A stretch of 20,884 nt of DNA from an uncultured Alistipes sp. (GTDB lineage Bacteria; Bacteroidota; Bacteroidia; Bacteroidales; Rikenellaceae). How positions within the stretch are numbered: position 1 is the stretch's first letter; every line of letters begins with the position of its first letter. Under the pieces are notes generated by a model. It ran no database searches and had not been told where the DNA came from. It worked only from the letters and a program-made list of their open reading frames with translations. Location: the NCBI GenBank assembly GCA_900542505.1, contig UQNV01000040.1, positions 1 to 20,884 on the forward strand. The letters run 5' to 3'. The position numbers and the translations under genes are program-made. Below, piece by piece: positions 1 through 6,779 of this stretch.

Positions 1-1088
1 GCACCGAGCAGTTCGTGCTCCACTACAACTTCCCGCCCTTCTCGACGGGCGAGGCGAAGGCCGCCCGCGGTCTGAGCCGCCGCGAAATCGGCCACGGCCA
101 CCTCGCATGGCGCGCCCTCAAGCCGATGGTTCCCGTCGGCGAGGAGAACCCCTATGCCGTACGCGTCGTGTCGGACATCCTCGAGTCGAACGGTTCGTCG
201 TCGATGGCTACGGTCTGCGCCGGTACGCTGGCGCTGATGGATGCCGGTGTGAAGCTCAAGAAGCCGGTATCGGGTATCGCCATGGGTCTGATTTCCGACT
301 CGGCAACGGGCCGCTGGGCCGTGCTGTCGGACATCCTGGGCGATGAGGACCACCTGGGCGACATGGACTTCAAGGTAACGGGTACGCGCGACGGTATCAC
401 CGCCACGCAGATGGACATCAAGGTCGACGGCCTCTCGTACGAGGTGCTGGCCAAGGCTCTGGAGCAGGCCCGCGTAGGTCGTCTCTACATCCTCGACAAG
501 CTGACGGAGTGCATCGCCGAGCCGCGCGCCGACTACCGTCCGTTCGTACCGCGCATCGTCCAGATTACCATCCCGCAGGATATGATTGGCGCCGTCATCG
601 GCCCGGGCGGAAAGGTTATCCAGGATATCCAGAAGACCACCGGCACGACCATCACCATCACCGAAGTCGAGAACAAGGGTATCGTCGACATCTTCGGCCA
701 GGACAAGGCCGCGCTGGACGGCGCTCTGGCCCGCATCAAGACCATCGTAGCCATTCCGGAGGTGGGCGAGACCTACCACGGCAAGATTCGTTCGATTGTC
801 GCCTTCGGCGCCTTCGTCGAAATCATGCCGGGCAAGGATGCGCTGCTCCACATCTCGGAAATCGACTACAAGCGCTTCGAGACGATGGACGAGACGGGTC
901 TGAAGGAGGGCGACGAAATCGACGTGAAGCTCATCGGCATCGACCCCAAGACGGGCAAGCTGAAACTTTCGCGCAAGGCGCTGCTGCCCAAGCCCGAAGG
1001 CTGGGTTGAGCGCGAACGCCGTCCCCGCGAGGAGCGAGGCGAACGCCGCGGCCACCGCGAACGCCGTCAGGAGGACAAGCGCGACTGA
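1..1088 (+). CDS. pnp: Polyribonucleotide nucleotidyltransferase (PNPase), 3' part, cut by the left edge
   Basis: The gene enters from outside the window and its frame begins at base 3. PNPase degrades RNA 3' to 5' by phosphorolysis, releasing nucleoside diphosphates, as a trimer in the cytoplasm. About 361 C-terminal residues are visible. They begin in the second RNase PH-type core ([26 protein letters not shown]), followed by the catalytic metal segment [15 protein letters not shown] domain with its GxxG loop (IGPGGKVIQ) comes next, and then an S1 domain ([15 protein letters not shown] to KLSRKAL). The protein ends in an Arg/Glu-rich tail ([15 protein letters not shown]), probably an extra RNA-contact region. 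All C-terminal landmarks of the family are intact and no frame break is seen. No convincing intrinsic terminator directly follows the stop. Identification is firm. The N-terminal half and the promoter lie outside the window. Confidence 0.97.
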   Translation, partial: TEQFVLHYNFPPFSTGEAKAARGLSRREIGHGHLAWRALKPMVPVGEENPYAVRVVSDILESNGSSSMATVCAGTLALMDAGVKLKKPVSGIAMGLISDSATGRWAVLSDILGDEDHLGDMDFKVTGTRDGITATQMDIKVDGLSYEVLAKALEQARVGRLYILDKLTECIAEPRADYRPFVPRIVQITIPQDMIGAVIGPGGKVIQDIQKTTGTTITITEVENKGIVDIFGQDKAALDGALARIKTIVAIPEVGETYHGKIRSIVAFGAFVEIMPGKDALLHISEIDYKRFETMDETGLKEGDEIDVKLIGIDPKTGKLKLSRKALLPKPEGWVERERRPREERGERRGHRERRQEDKRD

Positions 1089-1147
1089 CGGGGCCGAGAC
1101 AAAGAGGGATTTCCGGTGGCTCCGCAGAGGGGTGTCCGACGCGGAAA

Positions 1148-1177
1148 AATATTCGCCGAAAAATTTGGCGAAATATT
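1148..1177 (+). other. Bulged hairpin between pnp and the lipoprotein promoter
   Basis: AATATTCGCC (1148-1157) pairs with GGCGAAATATT (1167-1177), leaving one bulged A and a 9-base loop. No T-run follows, so it is at best a weak terminator for pnp. Its right arm overlaps the proposed -33 element of the next gene, so it could instead be an operator or an RNA 3'-end stabiliser. Role uncertain. Confidence 0.35.
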
Positions 1178-1206
1178 GCACAATTAACCGGAGTTTCCTA
1201 TATTTG
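1175..1206 (+). promoter_or_regulatory. Bacteroidota-type promoter of the TPR lipoprotein gene
   Basis: The -7 box TATATTTG (1199-1206) matches TAnnTTTG exactly. ATTG at 1175-1178 lies 20 bp upstream and is a near match to the -33 TTTG. Transcription should start near 1211-1215, giving a leader of about 95 bases before the ATG at 1308. Confidence 0.75.
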
Positions 1207-1214
1207 CGTTGTTA

Positions 1215-1253
1215 CCGGCCGGAGAAAGACCGATTTGGGTACCCTCCGGCCGG
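1215..1253 (+). promoter_or_regulatory. 5'-end stem-loop in the lipoprotein leader
   Basis: CCGGCCGGAG (1215-1224) and CTCCGGCCGG (1244-1253) are perfect inverted arms around a 19-base loop. The left arm lies almost exactly at the predicted transcription start, so the mRNA would begin with a stable GC-rich stem. No T-run follows, so it is not an ordinary terminator. The likely role is mRNA protection or leader regulation, which is inference. Confidence 0.55.
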
Positions 1254-1307
1254 AAACGACCGGCAAGCAAGAACGAAAAAACATTAAACATTAATCTTTA
1301 GTTCGCT

Positions 1308-3050
1308 ATGAAAAATCTGTTTAAATTGAGCGTTGTGCTCGTCGCCGCCTCGCTGGCGTTCTCGAGCTGTAACTGCTTCAAGAAGATGGCCAAGCATCAG
1401 GACGAGGTCAACGTGACCTGCACGCCCGAGATTCTGGCCCTCAACAACGGCGTCGTTGCCGCCGACGTCAATGTGACGTTCCCCGTCGAGTACTTCAACG
1501 CCAAGGCCGTGCTGAAGGTAACGCCCGTGCTCGTATTCGAGGGCGGCGAGGTTGCCGGCACCACCAAATACTTCCAGGGTTCGAAGGTTGACGACAACTA
1601 CACGGTCGTTGACAAGAAGAACGGCGGCGACTACACGCTGCACGTGGAGTTCCCCTACGACGCACGTATGGCTCAGAGCATGCTCCAGCTGCGTGCCGAA
1701 ATCAAGTGCCCGAAGGGCAAGTGCAAGGAGTTCACGCTGGTGAACCTGAACAACGGCGCGCTGCCCACCAAGGAGCAGGCTGCCGTGCTGGCCGGTGACG
1801 ACGAGGCTGCCAAGGCCGCTCTGGCTCAGGAGTTCGGTCTGACGGTTGCCTACGGTGTGAACACGCTGCAGCAGGACATCAAGTATTCGGACCTGATGGC
1901 TCCGATGGCCAACAACTACAAGAAGGTGACCACCGTTGTCGACAAGACCGACCTGCTCTACGCCATCAACTCGTCGCGCGTGACGAAGAAGAACGAGAAG
2001 AACGCCAACCTCGAGGCTTTCAAGGCCAACGTGGACGAGCAGCTGGGCAACGACCGCATCTCGCAGAGCATCGCCGTGAAGGGTTATGCTTCGCCTGACG
2101 GTCCGGTGAAGTTCAACGACAAGCTCTCGCAGGCCCGCAGCGAGTCGGGTAAGAAGGTTGTGGCCAAGCTGCTGAAGGACTCGGGTCTGGATGTGGACGC
2201 CGCCGCCTACGGTGAGGACTGGGACGGCTTCAAGGAGCTGGTCGAGAAGTCGAACATCAAGGACAAGGACCTCATTCTCCAGGTGCTGAAGATGTACAAC
2301 TCGCCCGCCGAGCGCGAGGCTCAGATTAAGAACCTCTCGTCGGTATTCAACGAGCTGAAGACCGAAGTGCTGCCCGAGCTCCGTCGCTCGCAGATTATCA
2401 ACACGTCGGACATCCAGGGCAAGACCGATGCCGAAATCATGGCCCTCGTCAACAACAAGCAGTACGACCAGCTCACCAACGAGGAGCTGCTCTACGTTGC
2501 CGAGTCGCTGACCGACGATGTAAACGTACAGATTGCCGTTCTGGAGTACACCGCCAAGACCTACAACGACGCCCGCGCCTACAACAACCTGGGTATCGCT
2601 CAGGAGAAGGCCGGTGAGAAGGAGGCTGCTCTGAAGTCGTTCAGCAAGGCTGCTCAGCTGGGCAACACCACTCCCGAGCTGAACAAGAACCTGATGCTGG
2701 CCAACCTGTCGAACGGCAACACGGCCGAGGCCAAGAAGTACGCTCAGGCTGCCGACGCCGAGTCGAAGGCCGCCATGGCTGCCGCTCAGGGCGACTACAA
2801 GAACGCTGTCAAGGGTCTCGAGGGCTACAACGCCGCCATCGCTCAGGTGATGAACAACGACCTGGCCGGTGCCAAGAAGTCGATTGCCAAGGACAACTCG
2901 GCCGAGGCTGACTATCTGCGTGCCGTGATTGCTGCCAAGGAGGGTGACCTGACCACCGCCGAGGCTCAGCTCAAGAGCGCCATCTCGAAGAATCCGAAGC
3001 TCGCCGACAAGGCAGCCAAGGATGTCAACCTGAAGGCTCTGGCGAAGTAA
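1308..3050 (+). CDS. Abundant-looking lipoprotein with OmpA-like segment and TPR-like repeats
   Basis: The 580-residue product starts with a type II signal peptide: MKNLFK, a hydrophobic stretch, then FSSC with lipidated Cys21. It should be anchored to the envelope. Residues 35-150 look like a beta-rich domain. Residues 250-290 (SIAVKGYASPDGP, then LSQARSESGKKVV) resemble the OmpA-type periplasmic domain, where a similar 'GYASPxG...LSxxRAxxV' pattern occurs in many Bacteroidota proteins. Residues 385-570 form helical TPR-like repeats (RAYNNLGIAQEKAGEKEAAL, then DYLRAVIAAKEGDLTTAEAQL). The ATG at 1308 follows an A/T-rich leader with no clear Shine-Dalgarno sequence, as is usual in this phylum. 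Frequent GCT, GGT and AAG codons, the consensus promoter, the leader hairpin and the strong terminator together suggest high expression. I do not recognise a named homologue. A cell-wall-linked scaffold or adaptor role is possible but unproven. Confidence 0.88.
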   Translation: MKNLFKLSVVLVAASLAFSSCNCFKKMAKHQDEVNVTCTPEILALNNGVVAADVNVTFPVEYFNAKAVLKVTPVLVFEGGEVAGTTKYFQGSKVDDNYTVVDKKNGGDYTLHVEFPYDARMAQSMLQLRAEIKCPKGKCKEFTLVNLNNGALPTKEQAAVLAGDDEAAKAALAQEFGLTVAYGVNTLQQDIKYSDLMAPMANNYKKVTTVVDKTDLLYAINSSRVTKKNEKNANLEAFKANVDEQLGNDRISQSIAVKGYASPDGPVKFNDKLSQARSESGKKVVAKLLKDSGLDVDAAAYGEDWDGFKELVEKSNIKDKDLILQVLKMYNSPAEREAQIKNLSSVFNELKTEVLPELRRSQIINTSDIQGKTDAEIMALVNNKQYDQLTNEELLYVAESLTDDVNVQIAVLEYTAKTYNDARAYNNLGIAQEKAGEKEAALKSFSKAAQLGNTTPELNKNLMLANLSNGNTAEAKKYAQAADAESKAAMAAAQGDYKNAVKGLEGYNAAIAQVMNNDLAGAKKSIAKDNSAEADYLRAVIAAKEGDLTTAEAQLKSAISKNPKLADKAAKDVNLKALAK

Positions 3051-3073
3051 TTCGCAACAGATAACCCAAAGAA

Positions 3074-3109
3074 GAGTCCGGAGGCCGATGGCTTCCGGAC
3101 TCATTTTTT
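3074..3109 (+). terminator. Intrinsic terminator of the TPR lipoprotein gene
   Basis: GAGTCCGGAGGCC (3074-3086) pairs with GGCTTCCGGACTC (3090-3102) through 13 pairs including one G-T wobble. The loop is 3 bases and ATTTTTT follows. It begins 24 bases after the stop codon. Confidence 0.9.
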
Positions 3110-3153
3110 ATCGACCGATGTTTTTTCGACCGGAGGCAGACACGCGGAGCCAT

Positions 3154-3400
3154 CGGCCGGCGCGGTGAAAACATCGCCCGGCGCGGTGAAAACAACACCC
3201 GGCCGGCGACAACAATGCCCGACACGGCGACCAACCCCGACGCGGTGAAAACATCGCCCGACGCAGCGACAAGAACACCCGACGCGGTGACAACAACACC
3301 TGACACGGCGACAACAACGCCCGACGCGGAGACAACAATGCCCGGCGCAGCGACAACAGCGCCCGGCACGGAGACACAACACCCGACGCGGTGAAAACAA
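3154..3400. repeat. Degenerate 21-bp tandem repeat, about 12 units
   Basis: Units begin at 3154, 3175, 3196, 3216, 3236, 3255, 3276, 3297, 3318, 3339, 3360 and 3380. Most are 21 bp; four are 19 or 20 bp. The consensus is close to CGCCCGACGCGGTGACAACA plus A. Each unit has a GC-rich half and an A-rich half (GAAAACAA or GACAACAA). The array lies between the lipoprotein terminator and the deoC promoter. The minus strand reads open through it, with a 7-residue Val/Ser/Gly-rich period, but no start signal or family supports coding. Confidence 0.85.
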
Positions 3401-3413
3401 CGCCCGGCCGGAA

Positions 3414-3465
3414 CGGGCCGAATGGCCGCACGGGGCCGAATCGATGCTGAATCGGGGCCGAATCG
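3414..3465. repeat. Short direct repeats following the 21-bp array
   Basis: CGGGGCCGAATCG occurs at 3431-3443 and again at 3453-3465, 22 bp apart. A related CGGGCCGAAT lies at 3414-3423. This may be a further decayed repeat family beside the 21-bp array. The rest of the 548-bp gap between 3051 and 3658 holds the terminator, the 21-bp array and the deoC promoter. I see no gene in it. Confidence 0.5.
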
Positions 3466-3562
3466 GGGCAAAAAAAGCCCTTTCCCTGCAAAAAGGAGAC
3501 GAAGAAGCCTCCGGGGAAAAATATTCCGCCCACGAAGTGCAGAGCGTGTCAATTTATTTTCC

Positions 3563-3570
3563 TATTTTTG
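3563..3570 (+). promoter_or_regulatory. Probable -7 promoter element of deoC
   Basis: TATTTTTG matches TAnnTTTG. I see no good -33 TTTG at the expected distance (around 3539-3543). The predicted leader to the deoC ATG is about 85 bases. Confidence 0.5.
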
Positions 3571-3658
3571 TAAAGGGAGATATTCCGGCAAAACTCCGGA
3601 GTGACGCATCTCCGCCGCAATTTTGCCTGACGTTGAATAAAAATCAGCTTTTGAACCT

Positions 3659-4537
3659 ATGGAATACGCCAATCATTTGAACGAATACGCCCCGGCGAAG
3701 AGCGAGGCTCAGGTCGCCGAGGAGGTAGCCCGCATCAAGGCTCTCACCCCGCGCAATGCCACGACCGAGGTCTACAAGTTCTGCTACTCGGCCATCGACC
3801 TCACCACCCTGTCGTGCAACGACTCGGTGACCTCCGTAACGGAGTTTGCCCGCAAGACGGTGGAGTTCAGCAAGCAGTTCCCCGACATTCCCAACGTCGC
3901 CTCCATCTGCATCTACCCCTCGTTCGTCGAGACGGTCGGTGTGGCGGTCGACGGCACGCCGATGCGCATCACCAGCGTTGCGGGCGGATTCCCCGCCTCG
4001 CAGACCTATCTGGAGGTCAAGGCGCTCGAGGTGGCGATGGCCATCGAGAACGGCGCCGACGAGATTGACATCGTGCTCAACGTGGGGCGCATGCTCACGG
4101 GCGAATACGACGAAGCGGCCAACGAGGTGGAGGTCATCCGCAAGGAGATGGACAGCGACATTGTGCTGAAGGTCATCATCGAGTCGGGAGCGCTCAAGAC
4201 CCCCGAGCTGATTCGCCGGGCATCGCTGCTCTCGATGTTCGCCGGTGCCGACTTCGTCAAGACCTCGACGGGTAAAATCGACGTGGCGGCCACGCCCGAG
4301 GCGGCGGTCGTGATGTGCGAGGCCATCCGCGACTACTACGCCCGCACGGGCCGCAAGGTCGGATTCAAGGCAGCCGGAGGCGTCCGCACGCCCGAGGACG
4401 CCGTGCTCTACTACACGATTGTCGAGGAGATTCTCGGCAAGGAGTGGCTGACGACCGACCTCTTCCGCATCGGAGCCTCGTCGGCCGCCAACAACCTGCT
4501 CTCGGCCATCGAGGGCCGTCCGGTGAAGTTCTTCTGA
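3659..4537 (+). CDS. deoC: Deoxyribose-phosphate aldolase (DERA)
   Basis: This class I aldolase cleaves 2-deoxy-D-ribose 5-phosphate to glyceraldehyde 3-phosphate and acetaldehyde, in deoxynucleoside catabolism in the cytoplasm. The 292-residue product carries the family landmarks. NGADEIDIVLNVG contains the acid/base Asp137. FVKTSTGK contains Schiff-base Lys201. GFKAAGGVRT contains the second active-site Lys237. FRIGASS is the phosphate-binding end. The protein is longer than the roughly 220-residue short bacterial form and closer to the roughly 260-residue E. coli type, with an N-terminal extension of about 35 residues. The gene stands alone with its own promoter, and no other deo gene is nearby. 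Identification is firm. Confidence 0.97.
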   Translation: MEYANHLNEYAPAKSEAQVAEEVARIKALTPRNATTEVYKFCYSAIDLTTLSCNDSVTSVTEFARKTVEFSKQFPDIPNVASICIYPSFVETVGVAVDGTPMRITSVAGGFPASQTYLEVKALEVAMAIENGADEIDIVLNVGRMLTGEYDEAANEVEVIRKEMDSDIVLKVIIESGALKTPELIRRASLLSMFAGADFVKTSTGKIDVAATPEAAVVMCEAIRDYYARTGRKVGFKAAGGVRTPEDAVLYYTIVEEILGKEWLTTDLFRIGASSAANNLLSAIEGRPVKFF

Positions 4538-4564
4538 GCCGGCTGAAGCAGACGGCGCTCGCGG

Positions 4565-4694
4565 CCGGAATATGGCCGAATTGCGGGCGAAATACACCGA
4601 ATTGCAACCGGAATCACCGGAGTCCCGGAATAAGCCGGAATGCACCGGAGTTCCGGAATATACATCGGAATACGCCGGGAATTGCACCGGAATG
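4565..4694. repeat. Short CCGGAAT-type repeats with near-10-bp spacing
   Basis: CCGGAA/CCGGAG-like words start near 4565, 4608, 4617, 4625, 4635, 4645, 4653, 4665, 4675 and 4687, spaced 8 to 12 bp after the first gap. They lie between the deoC stop and the hairpin at 4698-4740, and so in the deoC 3' untranslated region. No open frame there looks like a gene. Confidence 0.6.
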
Positions 4695-4697
4695 AAA

Positions 4698-4740
4698 ACG
4701 AGAGCGGCATCTTCCCTGCGGGGGAAGATGCCGCTCTCGT
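4698..4740. terminator. Large hairpin, probable shared terminator for deoC and ctpA
   Basis: ACGAGAGCGGCATCTTCCC (4698-4716) is a perfect 19-bp inverted match to 4722-4740 around a 5-base loop. On the minus strand the stem is followed by TTTTC, so it works best as the end of the ctpA transcript. On the plus strand only ATGCTTTG follows. It lies between convergent genes and could serve both. Confidence 0.75.
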
Positions 4741-4802
4741 ATGCTTTGCCAAAAGCCCGGCCCGCAGGACTCGACATGGTCTACCGGAGGCGCTGAAATC
4801 CA

Positions 4803-4952
4803 CAGGTTCTGAAATCCGCAGGTCTTGAGGTCCGGCAGGTTCTGAAATCCGCAGGTCTTGAAATCCGGCAGGTCTTGAAATCCGGCAGGTCTTGAAATCC
4901 GGCAGGTTCTGAAATCTGCAGGTCTTGAGGTCCTGCAGGTTTTGAAGCCCGA
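4803..4952. repeat. Tandem array of nine 16/17-bp units
   Basis: Units begin at 4803, 4819, 4836, 4852, 4869, 4886, 4903, 4919 and 4936. The commonest form is CAGGTCTTGAAATCCGG (17 bp, three identical copies in a row at 4852-4902). It alternates with CAGGTTCTGAAATCCG (16 bp). There are no spacers, so this is not a CRISPR array. It lies downstream of ctpA on the minus strand, between its stop and the hairpin. Because the unit length is not a multiple of three, all three minus frames stay open, which argues against coding. Confidence 0.92.
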
Positions 4953-5021
4953 CTGGTTCGTGAGCCGGAGCCCCAGGCCTGTACCCGACCGACACCGGAC
5001 CGGCACCCGACCGGCCGCAGG

Positions 5022-6710
5022 TCAATCCTCCGCCCGAGGGGAGCCGTCGGCCGGCTGCGCGGGGGCCACCGCGCCGGGCTGCCGCACCGAATCGCCGAGC
5101 AGACCGATGGCGGCCGTGATGACGTTGTCGACCGGGTAGATGTTGGCATAGAAGCCGTCGTCCTCGAGCGCCGTATTGCGGCCGATATAGGCCCTCAGCT
5201 GCGCCTCGATGAGCCGTCGCGAACGGGCGATGTCGCTGCGGCGCGGAGCAACCCCCTTGCGGGCCGCATAGCGCACGAAATCCTCGACCAGCGTGCGGTC
5301 CGAGTCGAGCAGCGCACCGAGCTCGTCGACGCTCCGTACGGCGTTGAGCGCATCGCGGTAGCGGTCGGCATACTCAATCGTATAGCGGTAGAGGATGTTG
5401 CGGCCCGCCACCTCGATGTAGTAGGGCGTCACCTCGGTCGTGTCGGCCGGGATGAAGATGTCGGGCATGATGCCGCCACCGCCATAGACCACCTTGCCGC
5501 CCGGGGTGATGCGCTTGAGCGAGTCGGCGAAGTGGATGCTGTCGGCCGTGAAGAACTCGTTGTTCTCGTAACGGCGCCACAGGTCGGCCTCGTAATCCTC
5601 CTCGTCGCCGATGGTGTAGGGCTTCTGGATGGAGCGGCCGGTCGGCGTGTAGTAGCGCGCCGTGGTAAGGCGCAGCGCCGAGCCGTCGCTGTAGGGAATC
5701 TGCCGCTGAACCAGCCCCTTGCCGAAGGAGCGGCGCCCGAGGATGGTACCGCGGTCGTTGTCCTGGAGCGCTCCGGCCAGAATCTCGCTCGACGAGGCAC
5801 TCCCCTCGTCGATGAGCACGGCAACCTCCATATCCTGGGCCCGGCCCGTGCCGTCGGCATATTCGCGCAGCTGCTCGTGGTGGCGGTCCTCCGTATAGAC
5901 AATCAGCTGCCCCTCGTGGAGGAACTCGTTGGCCACCAGAATCGCCTGGTCGAGGTATCCGCCCGAATTGCCCCGCAGGTCGAAAATCAGCTTGCGGACA
6001 CCCTGGCCACGCAGCGTATCGAGCGCCCGCACCAGCTCCTCGCGGGTCGTCCGGGCGAACTGACCCAGACGGACGTAGCCGATACCGTCGGCGATGCGGA
6101 AGGCCGACTCGACGCTCCGGATGGGAATCACGTCACGCACGACCTCGACATCGACCAGCTCCGAAATACCCTGCCGGCCCAGCCCCAGCCGCACCTTCGT
6201 GCCGCGCGGCCCGCGCAGCATGCGGACCACCTCGTACTGCGGGATGCCGCGTCCGGCGACGAGCGAGTCGCCGATTTCGATGATACGGTCCCCGGCCCTC
6301 ACACCGGCCTTGTCGCTCGGGCCGTGAGGTATGACGTTGAGCACGATGACCGTATCGGTGGCCATGTTGAAGACCACGCCGATGCCGTCGAATTCACCCT
6401 CGAGCGGCTCGTTGAGCGCCTGCATCTCCGATGCGGGGATGTAGACCGAATGGGGGTCCAGTTCGCGCACGAGCAGCGGGATGACATGCTCCGCGAGCGA
6501 ATCCATCGAGATGGAGTCGACATACTGGTTCTCGATGAGCGAGAGCGTATAGGTGAGCTTGTTGTTGGGGAAGGCCATGTGGCTCAGCACCCCCTTCAGA
6601 CGGGCCTCGACGCTGTTGCGGCCCATGAACTGCCCCATGAGCAGTCCGAGCACCACCCCCGCGGCCAGCAGCAGCGGGAAAATCACGGTGCGTTTCGAAT
6701 TTCTGTACAT
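5022..6710 (-). CDS. C-terminal processing peptidase, S41 family (CtpA/Prc-like)
   Basis: This periplasmic serine protease trims or degrades envelope proteins from their C-termini. The 562-residue product has an N-terminal membrane anchor or signal (residues 8-26, FPLLLAAGVVLGLLMGQFM). A PDZ domain spans roughly residues 103-190 (GIGVVFNM, then GDRIIEIGDSLVAG), followed by the S41 catalytic domain. DLRGNSGG (residues 244-251) and GSASSSEI (303-310) place the nucleophile at about Ser306. SFGKGLVQ contains the general-base Lys331. The 25-residue Ser-Lys spacing fits the family dyad. A C-terminal extension of about 150 residues follows the catalytic domain, as in longer Bacteroidota members. AGGA lies just upstream of the ATG. 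The gene follows the DUF3078 gene by 69 bp on the same strand, so the two are probably co-transcribed. Confidence 0.95.
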   Translation of the reverse strand: MYRNSKRTVIFPLLLAAGVVLGLLMGQFMGRNSVEARLKGVLSHMAFPNNKLTYTLSLIENQYVDSISMDSLAEHVIPLLVRELDPHSVYIPASEMQALNEPLEGEFDGIGVVFNMATDTVIVLNVIPHGPSDKAGVRAGDRIIEIGDSLVAGRGIPQYEVVRMLRGPRGTKVRLGLGRQGISELVDVEVVRDVIPIRSVESAFRIADGIGYVRLGQFARTTREELVRALDTLRGQGVRKLIFDLRGNSGGYLDQAILVANEFLHEGQLIVYTEDRHHEQLREYADGTGRAQDMEVAVLIDEGSASSSEILAGALQDNDRGTILGRRSFGKGLVQRQIPYSDGSALRLTTARYYTPTGRSIQKPYTIGDEEDYEADLWRRYENNEFFTADSIHFADSLKRITPGGKVVYGGGGIMPDIFIPADTTEVTPYYIEVAGRNILYRYTIEYADRYRDALNAVRSVDELGALLDSDRTLVEDFVRYAARKGVAPRRSDIARSRRLIEAQLRAYIGRNTALEDDGFYANIYPVDNVITAAIGLLGDSVRQPGAVAPAQPADGSPRAED

Positions 6711-6779
6711 AGTCCTTTGCAGCGAGGCTTCGCCCGAACGGCCGTGCCGCGGGCGCGCCCCGACTCTTGTTTGGCGGAA

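Noticed and set aside
1284..3104. 606-codon minus-strand frame opposite the TPR lipoprotein gene
   Set aside because: It mirrors the real gene, which has a lipobox, promoter and terminator. The antisense product is Leu/Val/Gly-rich with no domain.
3025..3552. Minus-strand frame of 175 codons through the 21-bp array, with a 7-residue Val/Ser/Gly repeat
   Set aside because: The period arises because 21 is a multiple of three. Several units are 19-20 bp, which breaks the reading period. It also overlaps the 3' end of the lipoprotein gene, and there is no promoter.
4803..4952. CRISPR-like direct repeats
   Set aside because: The units are contiguous with no unique spacers, and no cas gene is in the window.
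4411..5149. Overlapping minus-strand frames through the 16/17-bp array in all three phases
   Set aside because: A repeat unit lacking stops and not divisible by three leaves every frame open. No start signal or domain is present.
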